Part shown: in pieces, positions 1 to 6,846 of the stretch
How positions within the stretch are numbered: the first letter of the stretch is position 1
Layout: every line of letters starts with the position of its first letter
Assembly: GCA_947089905.1 (NCBI GenBank)
Contig: CAMUMG010000006.1
Location: 1-64,000 of the forward strand
Direction: 5' to 3'
DNA length: 64,000 nt
Source of the DNA: an uncultured Lachnospiraceae bacterium
Lineage (GTDB): Bacteria; Bacillota; Clostridia; Lachnospirales; Lachnospiraceae
Program-made: the position numbers and the translations under genes
Notes under the pieces: model-generated
What the model was told of the DNA's origin: nothing
What the model saw: only the letters and a program-made list of their open reading frames with translations
Database searches by the model: none

Positions 1-114
1 CGTTCCCCTGATTTGCAACTAAACTGAATAAAATTACTGGAGAATTGACAATACAACCGTTCCCCTGATTTGCAACTAAACTGAATAAAATTACTGGAGA
101 ATTGACAATACACC
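1..114. repeat. 57-bp tandem duplication across the flagellin 3' end
   Basis: Bases 1-55 and 58-112 are identical, a period of 57. The unit contains the last codons and the stop of the flagellin gene plus about 35 bases of downstream sequence, so an orphan set of codons ending in V-L-S-I-L-Q-stop sits just past the true stop. The first copy begins exactly at the window edge. It is either a real short tandem duplication or a contig-end artefact. Confidence 0.95.
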
Positions 115-912
115 CTGACTTGATTGATTTGCCTGTGCCAACATAGATTGGGAAGCCTGCAGCAAGATATTGTCCTTGCTGTAAGATACCATCTGGTTAG
201 CCATATCAACGTCACGGATACGGGACTCTGCAGCCTGCAGATTCTCTGCTGTATTGTCTGCATTCGCAATAGTATGCTCCAATCTGTTCTGGATAGCACC
301 AAGATAAGATCTCTGCTGTGAAACTTTACTAAGAGCAGCATTAACAGTACTGATAAATGCTGTAGCTGTTTCGAAGTCTTTAACAGTAGAAAAGCCTGCT
401 TTTCTAAGACCTATCGCACAAGCACGCATATCGGAAATATGGAACTGAATTCTCTGACTTCTGTTTGCACCTACCTGAAGGTTCTTTGTTCCAAAACCAC
501 CACTTAAAAGCTTCATAGTATTGAATTCTGTTTCTGAAGCAATACGTGTAATTTCAGATCTTAATTCCTCTAACTCAGAACCGATTGCTCTACGGTCTGC
601 AGAAACGTTAGTATCATTTGCAGCCTGAACAGAAAGTTCTCTCATTCTCTGGATAATGCTATGAATTTCATTCAAAGCACCTTCAGCAGTCTGAATTAAA
701 GAAATACCATCCTGTGCATTAGTAGATGCTTTGTCAAGACCTCTGATCTGACCTCTCATCTTCTCTGAAATAGAAAGACCTGCTGCATCATCAGCAGCAC
801 GGTTAATCCGATAACCAGAAGAAAGTTTTTCAGCGGATTTAGCAAGATTTCCAGTTGTAACACCTAACTGTCTGTTAGTGTTCATCGCGGTCATATTGTG
901 TTGTATTATCAT
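91..912 (-). CDS. fliC: Flagellin (filament subunit)
   Basis: This is the main subunit of the flagellar filament, exported by the flagellar type III apparatus with help from FliS. The start at 912 (MIIQHN, 273 aa) is chosen because AAGGAGG lies 8 bases upstream; a longer reading frame has no such site. Residues 1-140 are the conserved N-terminal D0/D1 region (SSGYRIN, AADDAAGLSISEKM) and the last 85 are the C-terminal D1/D0 region (RSYLGAIQNRLEH, ANQSSQGVLSILQ). The variable centre is almost absent, as in many short Clostridial flagellins. Residues 88-96 (QRMRELSVQ) match the TLR5-recognised motif. A sigma-28-like promoter lies upstream. The 3' end is duplicated at the window edge. Confidence 0.97.
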   Translation of the reverse strand: MIIQHNMTAMNTNRQLGVTTGNLAKSAEKLSSGYRINRAADDAAGLSISEKMRGQIRGLDKASTNAQDGISLIQTAEGALNEIHSIIQRMRELSVQAANDTNVSADRRAIGSELEELRSEITRIASETEFNTMKLLSGGFGTKNLQVGANRSQRIQFHISDMRACAIGLRKAGFSTVKDFETATAFISTVNAALSKVSQQRSYLGAIQNRLEHTIANADNTAENLQAAESRIRDVDMANQMVSYSKDNILLQASQSMLAQANQSSQGVLSILQ

Positions 913-996
913 ATTGATTCCTCCTTGAATATTCAACAGCATCCATGCTGTTGGAACTGATTTACTACTATAAGTAAATATCTTTACTTGTTTTAT

Positions 997-1024
997 ATAT
1001 CGATCAAACCTTTAAAAAACTTTA
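997..1024 (-). promoter_or_regulatory. Sigma-28-type promoter of flagellin
   Basis: On the minus strand TAAA (1021-1024) is followed after 16 bases by ATCGATAT (997-1004), close to the flagellar sigma consensus TAAA-N15-GCCGATAA. It lies about 85 bases before the flagellin start, leaving a leader with a short GCATGGATGC-type hairpin before the ribosome-binding site. Confidence 0.7.
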
Positions 1025-1045
1025 TAGCCATCTTAAACTTTTCTT

Positions 1046-1531
1046 CTATTTTCTTTTATCCAAATGATAGGAATTTGACTCTATATTACCAATATTTTTG
1101 TAATAATTGGTTACTGTCTTATTACTCATCTTAAAATTTTTAATCTGACTTTTTTTCTGAGTAATAAAAAGTTCAAACTCTTTTTGATTCATTTTTTCCA
1201 TTGTTTCAATTTTAACGCCTTTTTCTGAAATTTGTCGAATTAATTCCTGCATAGATGTAATTTGTATCTTATATGTTTCCTTATTTTCTAAAATAATACT
1301 TTTTACTTTTTGAAATAATTGATCAAATCCCTGATCCAATTCACTGAGAAATTTTAATTGCTCTTCTTTTTTTTCAATTAATAAATTAAATTCATCTATA
1401 TCAACTGGCTCTAAAGTTAATACTGCATTTTGCTGTCTTGTCAATTCAAATAATTCATTTAATATAGATAATTTTCTCTTTAAACTATCTGTCATAACAG
1501 CTAATAATGTAGTATAGTTGTTCTTATCCAT
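1046..1531 (-). CDS. FlgN-like flagellar export chaperone
   Basis: A 161-residue, almost entirely helical, Lys/Glu-rich protein. It starts at 1531 (MDKNNY), where AAAGGAGG stands 6 bases upstream; the frame extends further but through a terminator hairpin. The pattern of an N-terminal helix (SLKRKLSILNELFELTRQQ), a short acidic segment (VDIDEFNLLIEKKEEQL) and long coiled coils resembles FlgN, the cytoplasmic chaperone for the hook-filament junction proteins. It sits between fliS and flagellin, where FliT or FlgN-type chaperones are often found. I cannot see a diagnostic catalytic or binding motif, so FliT-like function is an alternative. Its C-terminus is Lys/Asn-rich and divergent. Confidence 0.6.
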   Translation of the reverse strand: MDKNNYTTLLAVMTDSLKRKLSILNELFELTRQQNAVLTLEPVDIDEFNLLIEKKEEQLKFLSELDQGFDQLFQKVKSIILENKETYKIQITSMQELIRQISEKGVKIETMEKMNQKEFELFITQKKSQIKNFKMSNKTVTNYYKNIGNIESNSYHLDKRK

Positions 1532-1560
1532 AATTTCCTCCTTTATTCTTTTATACCAAA

Positions 1561-1603
1561 AATACCAGATAGAAAACAAATATTCTATCTGGTATTTTTT
1601 TCT
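1561..1603 (-). terminator. Hairpin between fliS and the FlgN-like gene
   Basis: A 14-bp inverted repeat (AATACCAGATAGAA at 1561-1574, complement at 1583-1596) is flanked by T-runs on both strands. On the minus strand it could end the flaG-fliD-fliS transcript or attenuate read-through into the FlgN-like gene and flagellin. Confidence 0.75.
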
Positions 1604-1651
1604 TACCAAATCCATTCTTAAATATAAACTTATTTTAATATTTATAAAGTA

Positions 1652-2032
1652 TTAACGTACATAAATATTATTTCTGCGCATTACTTCTTTCCAAGTATCT
1701 CTCATTTCGCGAATATAACCTAATGCTTTTTTTAAGGTTTCAGGATCTTTTTTGATATTTGCCTGAAAAAGTAACTTATGGATTAAGGTATAAACATTTT
1801 CAAAATCTTTTGCCACAGGGTATTTCATATCCAATGTAGCATTTAATTCTGTTATAATTCTCTCCGCCTTTTTAATATTTTCATTTGTTTTTAAAATATC
1901 TCTATTTTCCATTGCCAAAAGAGCCTTATTACAAAATTTTATTGCTCCTTCATAAAGCATCAGAGTCAGTTCCGCTGGTGAAGCTGTATTAATTTTATTT
2001 CCCTGATAGAGTAATGCTACATTTGAAGCCAT
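1652..2032 (-). CDS. fliS: Flagellar export chaperone FliS
   Basis: FliS binds the disordered C-terminal D0 segment of flagellin in the cytoplasm, prevents premature polymerisation and hands the subunit to the export gate. The 126-residue product has the typical FliS length, helical layout and the hallmark N-terminal stretch (residues 9-33: YQGNKINTASPAELTLMLYE) plus the C-terminal REMRDTWKEV segment. It follows fliD by about 30 bases, the usual fliD-fliS arrangement, and is presumably co-transcribed from the sigma-28 promoter in front of flaG. Identification is secure. Confidence 0.95.
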   Translation of the reverse strand: MASNVALLYQGNKINTASPAELTLMLYEGAIKFCNKALLAMENRDILKTNENIKKAERIITELNATLDMKYPVAKDFENVYTLIHKLLFQANIKKDPETLKKALGYIREMRDTWKEVMRRNNIYVR

Positions 2033-2063
2033 TCATATACCTCCGCTTTCTGTGATTTACCTT

Positions 2064-4178
2064 TTAGTTAAAACCTGCAATTGAACTAAAAGAGTTACTC
2101 TGAGAATTCAATTTGGATAAGGCAACTTCCATTGCAGTAAATTGTTTATAATATTTATCTTCTATCTCCTCTAGCCTATCTTCCATCTTCTCAAGTTCCT
2201 TCTTATAGTTTTTTAGTTCCTTTTCCATCTGCTTATCATTATATGCTGTCATCGTACTACTCATGGTGGACGACTTCATCTTTTCCCTCAAACTGTCATA
2301 AAGGTTGGAAGTCAAAGTAGTAATTACCTTGGCAACTGCATTTGGATCTTCACTAAGTGCTCTCTTCAATTTATCTTTATTGCCAGCAGTTAGTGCATCA
2401 TCTGCATTTCCATCTATGTGTAATAATCCCTTTTCTGTATAATCAGGAGAACCAATACCCAAACTTGCTAAAGAGTATCTTTTTCCATTTACCGTAACAC
2501 TTCCCTGCATTGCACTTCTCATTACTGAAATAATACCTGCAAGTTTATCATCTCGACGTAATAGGGAATCCTTAATCTTTGTTTCCCACTTCTCTACTTC
2601 TTCATCTGTCATTGCCTCTTTTTGTTCAGAAGTAAGAGGATCATACCCTCGAGCACTTTTAGCATTATAGGCTTCATTCATTGACTTTAACAGATCGTTA
2701 TATCCCTTTACAAACTCTTTCACCATGTCATAAATACCATCGGTATTATTGGAAACACTGACATTTATCTTTTCACCTGCAGTTACATCTTTCAAAGTAA
2801 AGGTGAGATTATTTACTGTAATATCATTTGTAGAACCTGTAATAGTAGCTCCATTATACTTGATTTGACTGTTTTCTGCTTTTACAAATCCCATATCTGT
2901 TGGAGCTGAAGTGCTAACAATACCATCATTAACTGTTGCAAGTCCTAATGAAGCTAACTTTTGATTACTTGTTGTTTCTCCATCATCAGTTGAAATACTG
3001 CCACCCATATTTTTGACATCCATTTTATATTGAAATAACATATCTTGAACTCTTTGGGTTTTATCAAAATAAGGGTTTCCAGTTACCTTTCCACTTCCCG
3101 AATCAAACTCGCTCTTCTTTTGTTTTGCATACTCACTTGCAGCCTTTGCAGCTGCTTCTTTTCTTAACTTTTCTAACTTTTCTTCATCAATATCTTTATC
3201 ATTATCTAAACATTCTTGCCTATATTTAGTTTCTGCAATAGAAGCCTCATTATCCATCATTGTTCTGGCATCGCCATCTAAGCTGGAAGGATCATTTTCC
3301 CACTTATCTTTTAAATCATTTACATATTCTGTTGTCGTTGCCTGAATTAATAGATTCTCTAATTTATTAAGAGCAGCATCTTCTGCATCACTTGCCCACT
3401 CTTCTGAAACATATTTATTAATTAAAGAGTCGATTTCCACTCTTGTAGTACTTGAAGCAGACTCATATCCAAACTCTTCTCTTAAATCCTTTTTCTTATT
3501 TAAAATATCTGTATTATTAATAGAAGAAGTAGTTATTGAAAACTTTGAATCTTCTCCGCTTTCAGAAGAACTGAGAAAAATACGCTTTTGATCCTCATCA
3601 AAATTTGCAGTTAAACCAGCACTTTTACAAGTATTGATAAAATCACTTATCGTTGTATTCTCTGTCACTTCAAATTCAACTGTTTTATCCCCATTTTGAA
3701 TATTGATAACACTGTTATTTCCCCAATCACCACCTAATTCTGACAACTTTGTTGAAGTGGTAACAGGTTTTTCAACTTCTGTTGTAGTAGTACTTCCATC
3801 TGGGTTTGTAACAGTTTCTTGTACTTTTCTATCTGGGATCTTTGCACTAGTCATACTTTGAGAAGTTGCTAAACGTTCTACCTCAATAGTATAAGAGCCA
3901 TTGGTTGCACCTATCGCAGCACTTACTGTCAGTTTTTCTTCATTGGAAGAAGTAGCCTTTTTAGTCTGATACTCTCCCTGCATCTTAACTTTTGACAAAA
4001 TACCTGTATAGAAAGATTTAATTTTATCGTTTAGGGCACTCCATTTTTCTGTTGTCCACTCATTTAAGGTAATTTTATTTTCTATCTTTACCTTTTTTTG
4101 GCTCTGCGCCTTCATCAGTTCTTTTACAATCGAATCAGTATCGAGATTCGAAATCATACCTGTCATACGAATCGGCAT
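2064..4178 (-). CDS. fliD: Flagellar filament cap protein FliD (hook-associated protein 2)
   Basis: FliD forms the cap at the filament tip and catalyses insertion of flagellin. The N-terminal D0/D1 region (residues 1-110; MTGMISNLDTDSIVKELM, then LNEWTTEKWSALNDKI) and the C-terminal domain (about 440-704, including a GYNDLLKSMNEAYN segment and the terminal coiled coil with SQSNSFSSIAGF) are clear. At 704 residues it is far longer than the usual 450-550. The excess is a highly charged, helix-rich insertion, roughly residues 215-410, rich in Asp/Glu/Lys. The insertion should lie in the surface-exposed D2/D3 part. It is second in the flaG-fliD-fliS operon. Confidence 0.95.
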   Translation of the reverse strand: MPIRMTGMISNLDTDSIVKELMKAQSQKKVKIENKITLNEWTTEKWSALNDKIKSFYTGILSKVKMQGEYQTKKATSSNEEKLTVSAAIGATNGSYTIEVERLATSQSMTSAKIPDRKVQETVTNPDGSTTTTEVEKPVTTSTKLSELGGDWGNNSVINIQNGDKTVEFEVTENTTISDFINTCKSAGLTANFDEDQKRIFLSSSESGEDSKFSITTSSINNTDILNKKKDLREEFGYESASSTTRVEIDSLINKYVSEEWASDAEDAALNKLENLLIQATTTEYVNDLKDKWENDPSSLDGDARTMMDNEASIAETKYRQECLDNDKDIDEEKLEKLRKEAAAKAASEYAKQKKSEFDSGSGKVTGNPYFDKTQRVQDMLFQYKMDVKNMGGSISTDDGETTSNQKLASLGLATVNDGIVSTSAPTDMGFVKAENSQIKYNGATITGSTNDITVNNLTFTLKDVTAGEKINVSVSNNTDGIYDMVKEFVKGYNDLLKSMNEAYNAKSARGYDPLTSEQKEAMTDEEVEKWETKIKDSLLRRDDKLAGIISVMRSAMQGSVTVNGKRYSLASLGIGSPDYTEKGLLHIDGNADDALTAGNKDKLKRALSEDPNAVAKVITTLTSNLYDSLREKMKSSTMSSTMTAYNDKQMEKELKNYKKELEKMEDRLEEIEDKYYKQFTAMEVALSKLNSQSNSFSSIAGFN

Positions 4179-4255
4179 ATTGATACTCCTTTCTATGATA
4201 GATCAAAAAAACATCTATTTCAATACCTATCTTTTAAAAATCAAAATTAATCTTA

Positions 4256-4660
4256 TCAGCGTCTTTCGTCTATCATAATTCCTGCTACTTCCCACATTTT
4301 TTCTACCATCTCTAAAGTCTCTTCTGGCGGAATCTCACGAACAATTTCTTCTGTATCCTTATCTATCACTTTGATAGAAATCCTTTTTGTTTCCTCATGA
4401 TAAGAAAATTCACAGCGAGTTTTTGCATGTTTCATACGAGTGTTCGCATTATTTACTGCATTTTTAATTCTTTTAGAATCTGTCTGTTGTTCCTCACTTC
4501 CCGGCTTTATATCAGAATTTACTGTTGTGGAACGAACTTCTATGGAAGATACAGGTACTTCTGCTGCTGATTGTGAAAAAGTTTCTGTCTTCACTGGCTG
4601 CGGCTGTTGTACTGGTGTTCCATGATATGCCATTCCCTTATTTAACATTTCAACTGCCAT
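4256..4660 (-). CDS. flaG: Flagellar protein FlaG
   Basis: A 134-residue FlaG family protein. The start at 4660 (MAVEML) is preferred because GGAGGTG lies 7-8 bases before it; an earlier ATG would place that site inside the gene. Residues 1-70 are low-complexity and Gln/Ser/Pro-rich. The conserved FlaG core is at about 75-134 (FSYHEETKRISIKVIDKDT, EIVREIPPEE). FlaG proteins influence filament length, though the mechanism is unsettled. It is first in the flaG-fliD-fliS operon behind a good sigma-28 promoter. Confidence 0.93.
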   Translation of the reverse strand: MAVEMLNKGMAYHGTPVQQPQPVKTETFSQSAAEVPVSSIEVRSTTVNSDIKPGSEEQQTDSKRIKNAVNNANTRMKHAKTRCEFSYHEETKRISIKVIDKDTEEIVREIPPEETLEMVEKMWEVAGIMIDERR

Positions 4661-4753
4661 AATATACACCTCCATGTGGTTCGTTGATGGACAAATAGCA
4701 TCCTCCTTGTTTTGTCCAAACTTCGGTCTTTCTTACTTATATCTCTAAAAAGT

Positions 4754-4781
4754 TTATCGGATTTTATGTTCACAATCTTTA
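4754..4781 (-). promoter_or_regulatory. Sigma-28-type promoter of flaG-fliD-fliS
   Basis: TAAA (4778-4781), 16 bases, then TCCGATAA (4754-4761) on the minus strand. This is seven of eight matches to the flagellar sigma -10 box and a perfect -35. It lies 94 bases before the flaG start. Confidence 0.8.
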
Positions 4782-4820
4782 TATCTTAATATTTGTTTTT
4801 TTACTTTAATATTAAGATAT
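4781..4820. repeat. Perfect 13-bp inverted repeat touching the flaG promoter
   Basis: ATATCTTAATATT (4781-4793) and its exact complement (4808-4820) enclose 14 bases. The left arm shares its first base with the -35 box of the flaG sigma-28 promoter. It could be an operator, a transcript-end hairpin (AT-only and weak), or chance in AT-rich DNA. Confidence 0.6.
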
Positions 4821-4822
4821 AA

Positions 4823-4920
4823 CTATAAAAGAAGCTGCTGCATAAAAGAAATCAAATACAAGATATCGGAAATTTAATTCTATATCATATCTTGTATATT
4901 CAATTCTTAGTGCAACAGCT
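4823..4920 (-). terminator. Long two-tier hairpin ending the candidate RNA
   Basis: AGCTGTTGCA (minus strand, 4911-4920) pairs with TGCAGCAGCT (4833-4842), and an inner 11-bp stem pairs 4887-4897 with 4856-4866. The sequence TTCTTTTATA follows on the minus strand. The outer arms resemble those of terminators at 5351, 17017 and 28125. Confidence 0.7.
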
Positions 4921-4945
4921 CTTTGATTTTTAAAATCTATCTATA

Positions 4946-5226
4946 TGCTCTAAACGGTAAAACAGTTAAAATGCTACTTACAGGGAGCATTGTCTGGGAA
5001 TATTTTTATGTGTTCTTTTTTTAACGTTTTACCGCCTGCAAGTAGTCCTAAACTTGCCTCTCCTTTTTGATTCGATCCTCCAGCATTTTTTATCAAAATA
5101 CTGGAAGACCATTCTCATTTAACACGCCAATGTATACCTTCGTTAAAACCTCACAGGAAAATGTCGTTTTAACATTATAAAACATCTGGAATTTAACAGG
5201 AGAAATTAAACTCCAGCCTATGAGCA
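4946..5226 (-). ncRNA. Candidate structured RNA of about 280 nt upstream of flaG
   Basis: The 760-base gap between flaG and the sigma-factor gene holds no credible protein gene, but it can form a chain of helices on one strand. These are 5186-5216 (CTGGA/TCCAG with an inner GGAG/CTCC), 5142-5149 with 5166-5173 (GTTAAAAC/GTTTTAAC), 5077-5083 with 5101-5107, 5038-5043 with 5052-5057 (GCAAGT/ACTTGC), and a 16-bp stem 4955-4971 with 5019-5034. A TGCTC/GAGCA pair (5222-5226, 4946-4950) could close the domain. A TATAAT box lies upstream and a strong hairpin terminator downstream. Strand is inferred from these signals. I cannot assign a known RNA family; comparison with the large Clostridial RNA families is needed. 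Confidence 0.55.
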
Positions 5227-5269
5227 AAAATTAAATAAGACGTAAATCTATTTTGATTTTCCATCTTCT

Positions 5270-5275
5270 ATTATA
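5270..5275 (-). promoter_or_regulatory. -10 box for the candidate structured RNA
   Basis: TATAAT on the minus strand, placing a start near 5262, some 35 bases before the first helix. No good -35 is visible at 17 bases (AAAATG), so the assignment is tentative. Confidence 0.4.
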
Positions 5276-5343
5276 TACATTGCACGAAACGGCATTTTTG
5301 TAACAACTTTTTTTAAAAAAATCAATTTTTGTTGAAATGTTAT

Positions 5344-5382
5344 AAAAAAAGCTGTAACACTATTATAATTTAGTGCAACAAC
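5344..5382 (-). terminator. Intrinsic terminator after the ECF sigma gene
   Basis: GTTGTTGCACTA (5371-5382) pairs with TAGTGTTACAGC (5351-5362) on the minus strand and is followed by a run of seven T (5344-5350). It lies 38 bases past the stop of the sigma gene. Confidence 0.85.
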
Positions 5383-5420
5383 TTTCTTATCATATAGCCC
5401 ATTATAAATTCCCTTCTTTA

Positions 5421-5930
5421 CTATTGTTCCTTATCAAATCCTTTTCTTTTTAAACTTTTTTCCATTTTTCTTTTCATTCTTGAAAACTGCATCTTATACT
5501 GACCTATATTTTGGTTTTTAATTTCTGCAATTTCTTCTGGACTATAACCACTCAAATAATGAAAAGCTATATCATTGTAATTTTCCTCTCCCATTACCTG
5601 ACGTAATGCCTCTCTATCCGTTACCTCTTTAGCAAAATCTTTGCCATCTGTTTCTATATCGGCTAGATCATTTTCATATGAAATACAATTTTGATATTTC
5701 CATTCCTTACGAATCATTTCATTTAAATTATTTTTAAGACAAGTATAAATCCATGCACGAGGATTTTCTATATTTATTACTAAGTCTAGGGCTAGATATA
5801 CATCCTGAAATGTTTCTTGTAAAACATCTTCCAACCAAGACTTATTTCTTAAATGATGCCACGCATACCAAAGTAATTCGTTATACATGGAATCATAAAT
5901 TTTCTTAAATATTTCTTCTTTTGTTCCCAT
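5421..5930 (-). CDS. ECF-like RNA polymerase sigma factor
   Basis: A 169-residue sigma-70 family protein. Region 2 spans about residues 5-75 (LEDVLQETFQDVYLAL, then PRAWIYTCLKNNLNEMIR) and region 4 about 110-160, with a helix-turn-helix (SGYSPEEIAEIKNQNIGQYK). There is no region 3, as in ECF sigmas. The start has GAGGAAATAGGG before it. No anti-sigma gene is adjacent, and its targets cannot be told from this sequence. Monocistronic, with its own terminator. Confidence 0.85.
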   Translation of the reverse strand: MGTKEEIFKKIYDSMYNELLWYAWHHLRNKSWLEDVLQETFQDVYLALDLVINIENPRAWIYTCLKNNLNEMIRKEWKYQNCISYENDLADIETDGKDFAKEVTDREALRQVMGEENYNDIAFHYLSGYSPEEIAEIKNQNIGQYKMQFSRMKRKMEKSLKRKGFDKEQ

Positions 5931-6057
5931 CCCTATTTCCTCTCACCTTCAAAATTAAAAATCTTTTTTGGTTTTATAGCTCTATTTTACCATAACTATC
6001 CAATCTCATCAATTGTTTTTTAAGATTTTATTTTAAATTAGGTGAAAATAGATGAAA

Positions 6058-6846
6058 TTATTTATCATCTTCATACCATAGGTTTCCAAATACTTTTTTA
6101 AATAGTTTATTTCTTTTTGTTAGTGGCACTAATATCCAGTTCATCCATGAAATCAACCATGTCTTTTTTCCCAATTCTTTTCTTATTTCTTTGACCATCT
6201 GTGCTGTATTTATATAGGTTTCATCCTGTACATGAAAGATTCCTGACAGGTTTTTTTCTACTATATTACATAATTCTTTACATAATTGTCCTATCTCTAT
6301 CATACTACGACGATTTTTTGTATTGGGAAATATAAAAGTCCATTGTGCTAATTTTTTAAGTCTTCCATAATTTCCCGGACAATCTTTTCCATATACCATA
6401 GGAGGACGGACAACTGCAAGATGAAAACAATTATCCGCTAACTCTTCTAACTGTTGTTCTGCTTCATATTTAGAACGACTATAAAAACTATCTGGATTAG
6501 GAGGTGTCTTATGTGTAATTTTTTCTACTTTGCTTCCAAAGACAGCCATACTACTCAGAAAAATAAATTGTTCTAAACCTGCTTCTTTTGCCTTTTTTGC
6601 TACTTGGACTGGAAAATCGCAATTTATTTTACGATAAATGTCATAACTTATTCCTTTTTCTTTTTTATGCACAACTGCAGCAAGAAATAAAATGCAGTTA
6701 TATCCTGAAAAGGAAATCGTCTCCCACTCTCCATCAGAAGCTCCACAAAGATCTACATTCCAATCAGGATGAACATCTGCAAGATAAGACTTAAAATTAG
6801 ATGCAATATAACTATGCTTTCCTATTATTAATATCTTTTTTTTCAT
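6058..6846 (-). CDS. NAD-dependent epimerase/dehydratase (extended SDR)
   Basis: A 262-residue short-chain dehydrogenase of the extended type that acts on nucleotide-activated sugars. An N-terminal Rossmann start (KKILIIGKHSYIASN) has a degenerate glycine motif. The serine of FLSSMAVFG (about residue 97) and the YSRSKYEAE motif (about 122) give the Ser-Tyr-Lys catalytic set, and RPPMVYG follows. Its start overlaps the stop of the upstream WbpM-like gene (ATGA), so the two are translationally coupled and probably act in one surface-glycan pathway. UDP-sugar 4-reductase or 4-epimerase activity, as in the WbpV group, is an inference. Confidence 0.8.
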   Translation of the reverse strand: MKKKILIIGKHSYIASNFKSYLADVHPDWNVDLCGASDGEWETISFSGYNCILFLAAVVHKKEKGISYDIYRKINCDFPVQVAKKAKEAGLEQFIFLSSMAVFGSKVEKITHKTPPNPDSFYSRSKYEAEQQLEELADNCFHLAVVRPPMVYGKDCPGNYGRLKKLAQWTFIFPNTKNRRSMIEIGQLCKELCNIVEKNLSGIFHVQDETYINTAQMVKEIRKELGKKTWLISWMNWILVPLTKRNKLFKKVFGNLWYEDDK

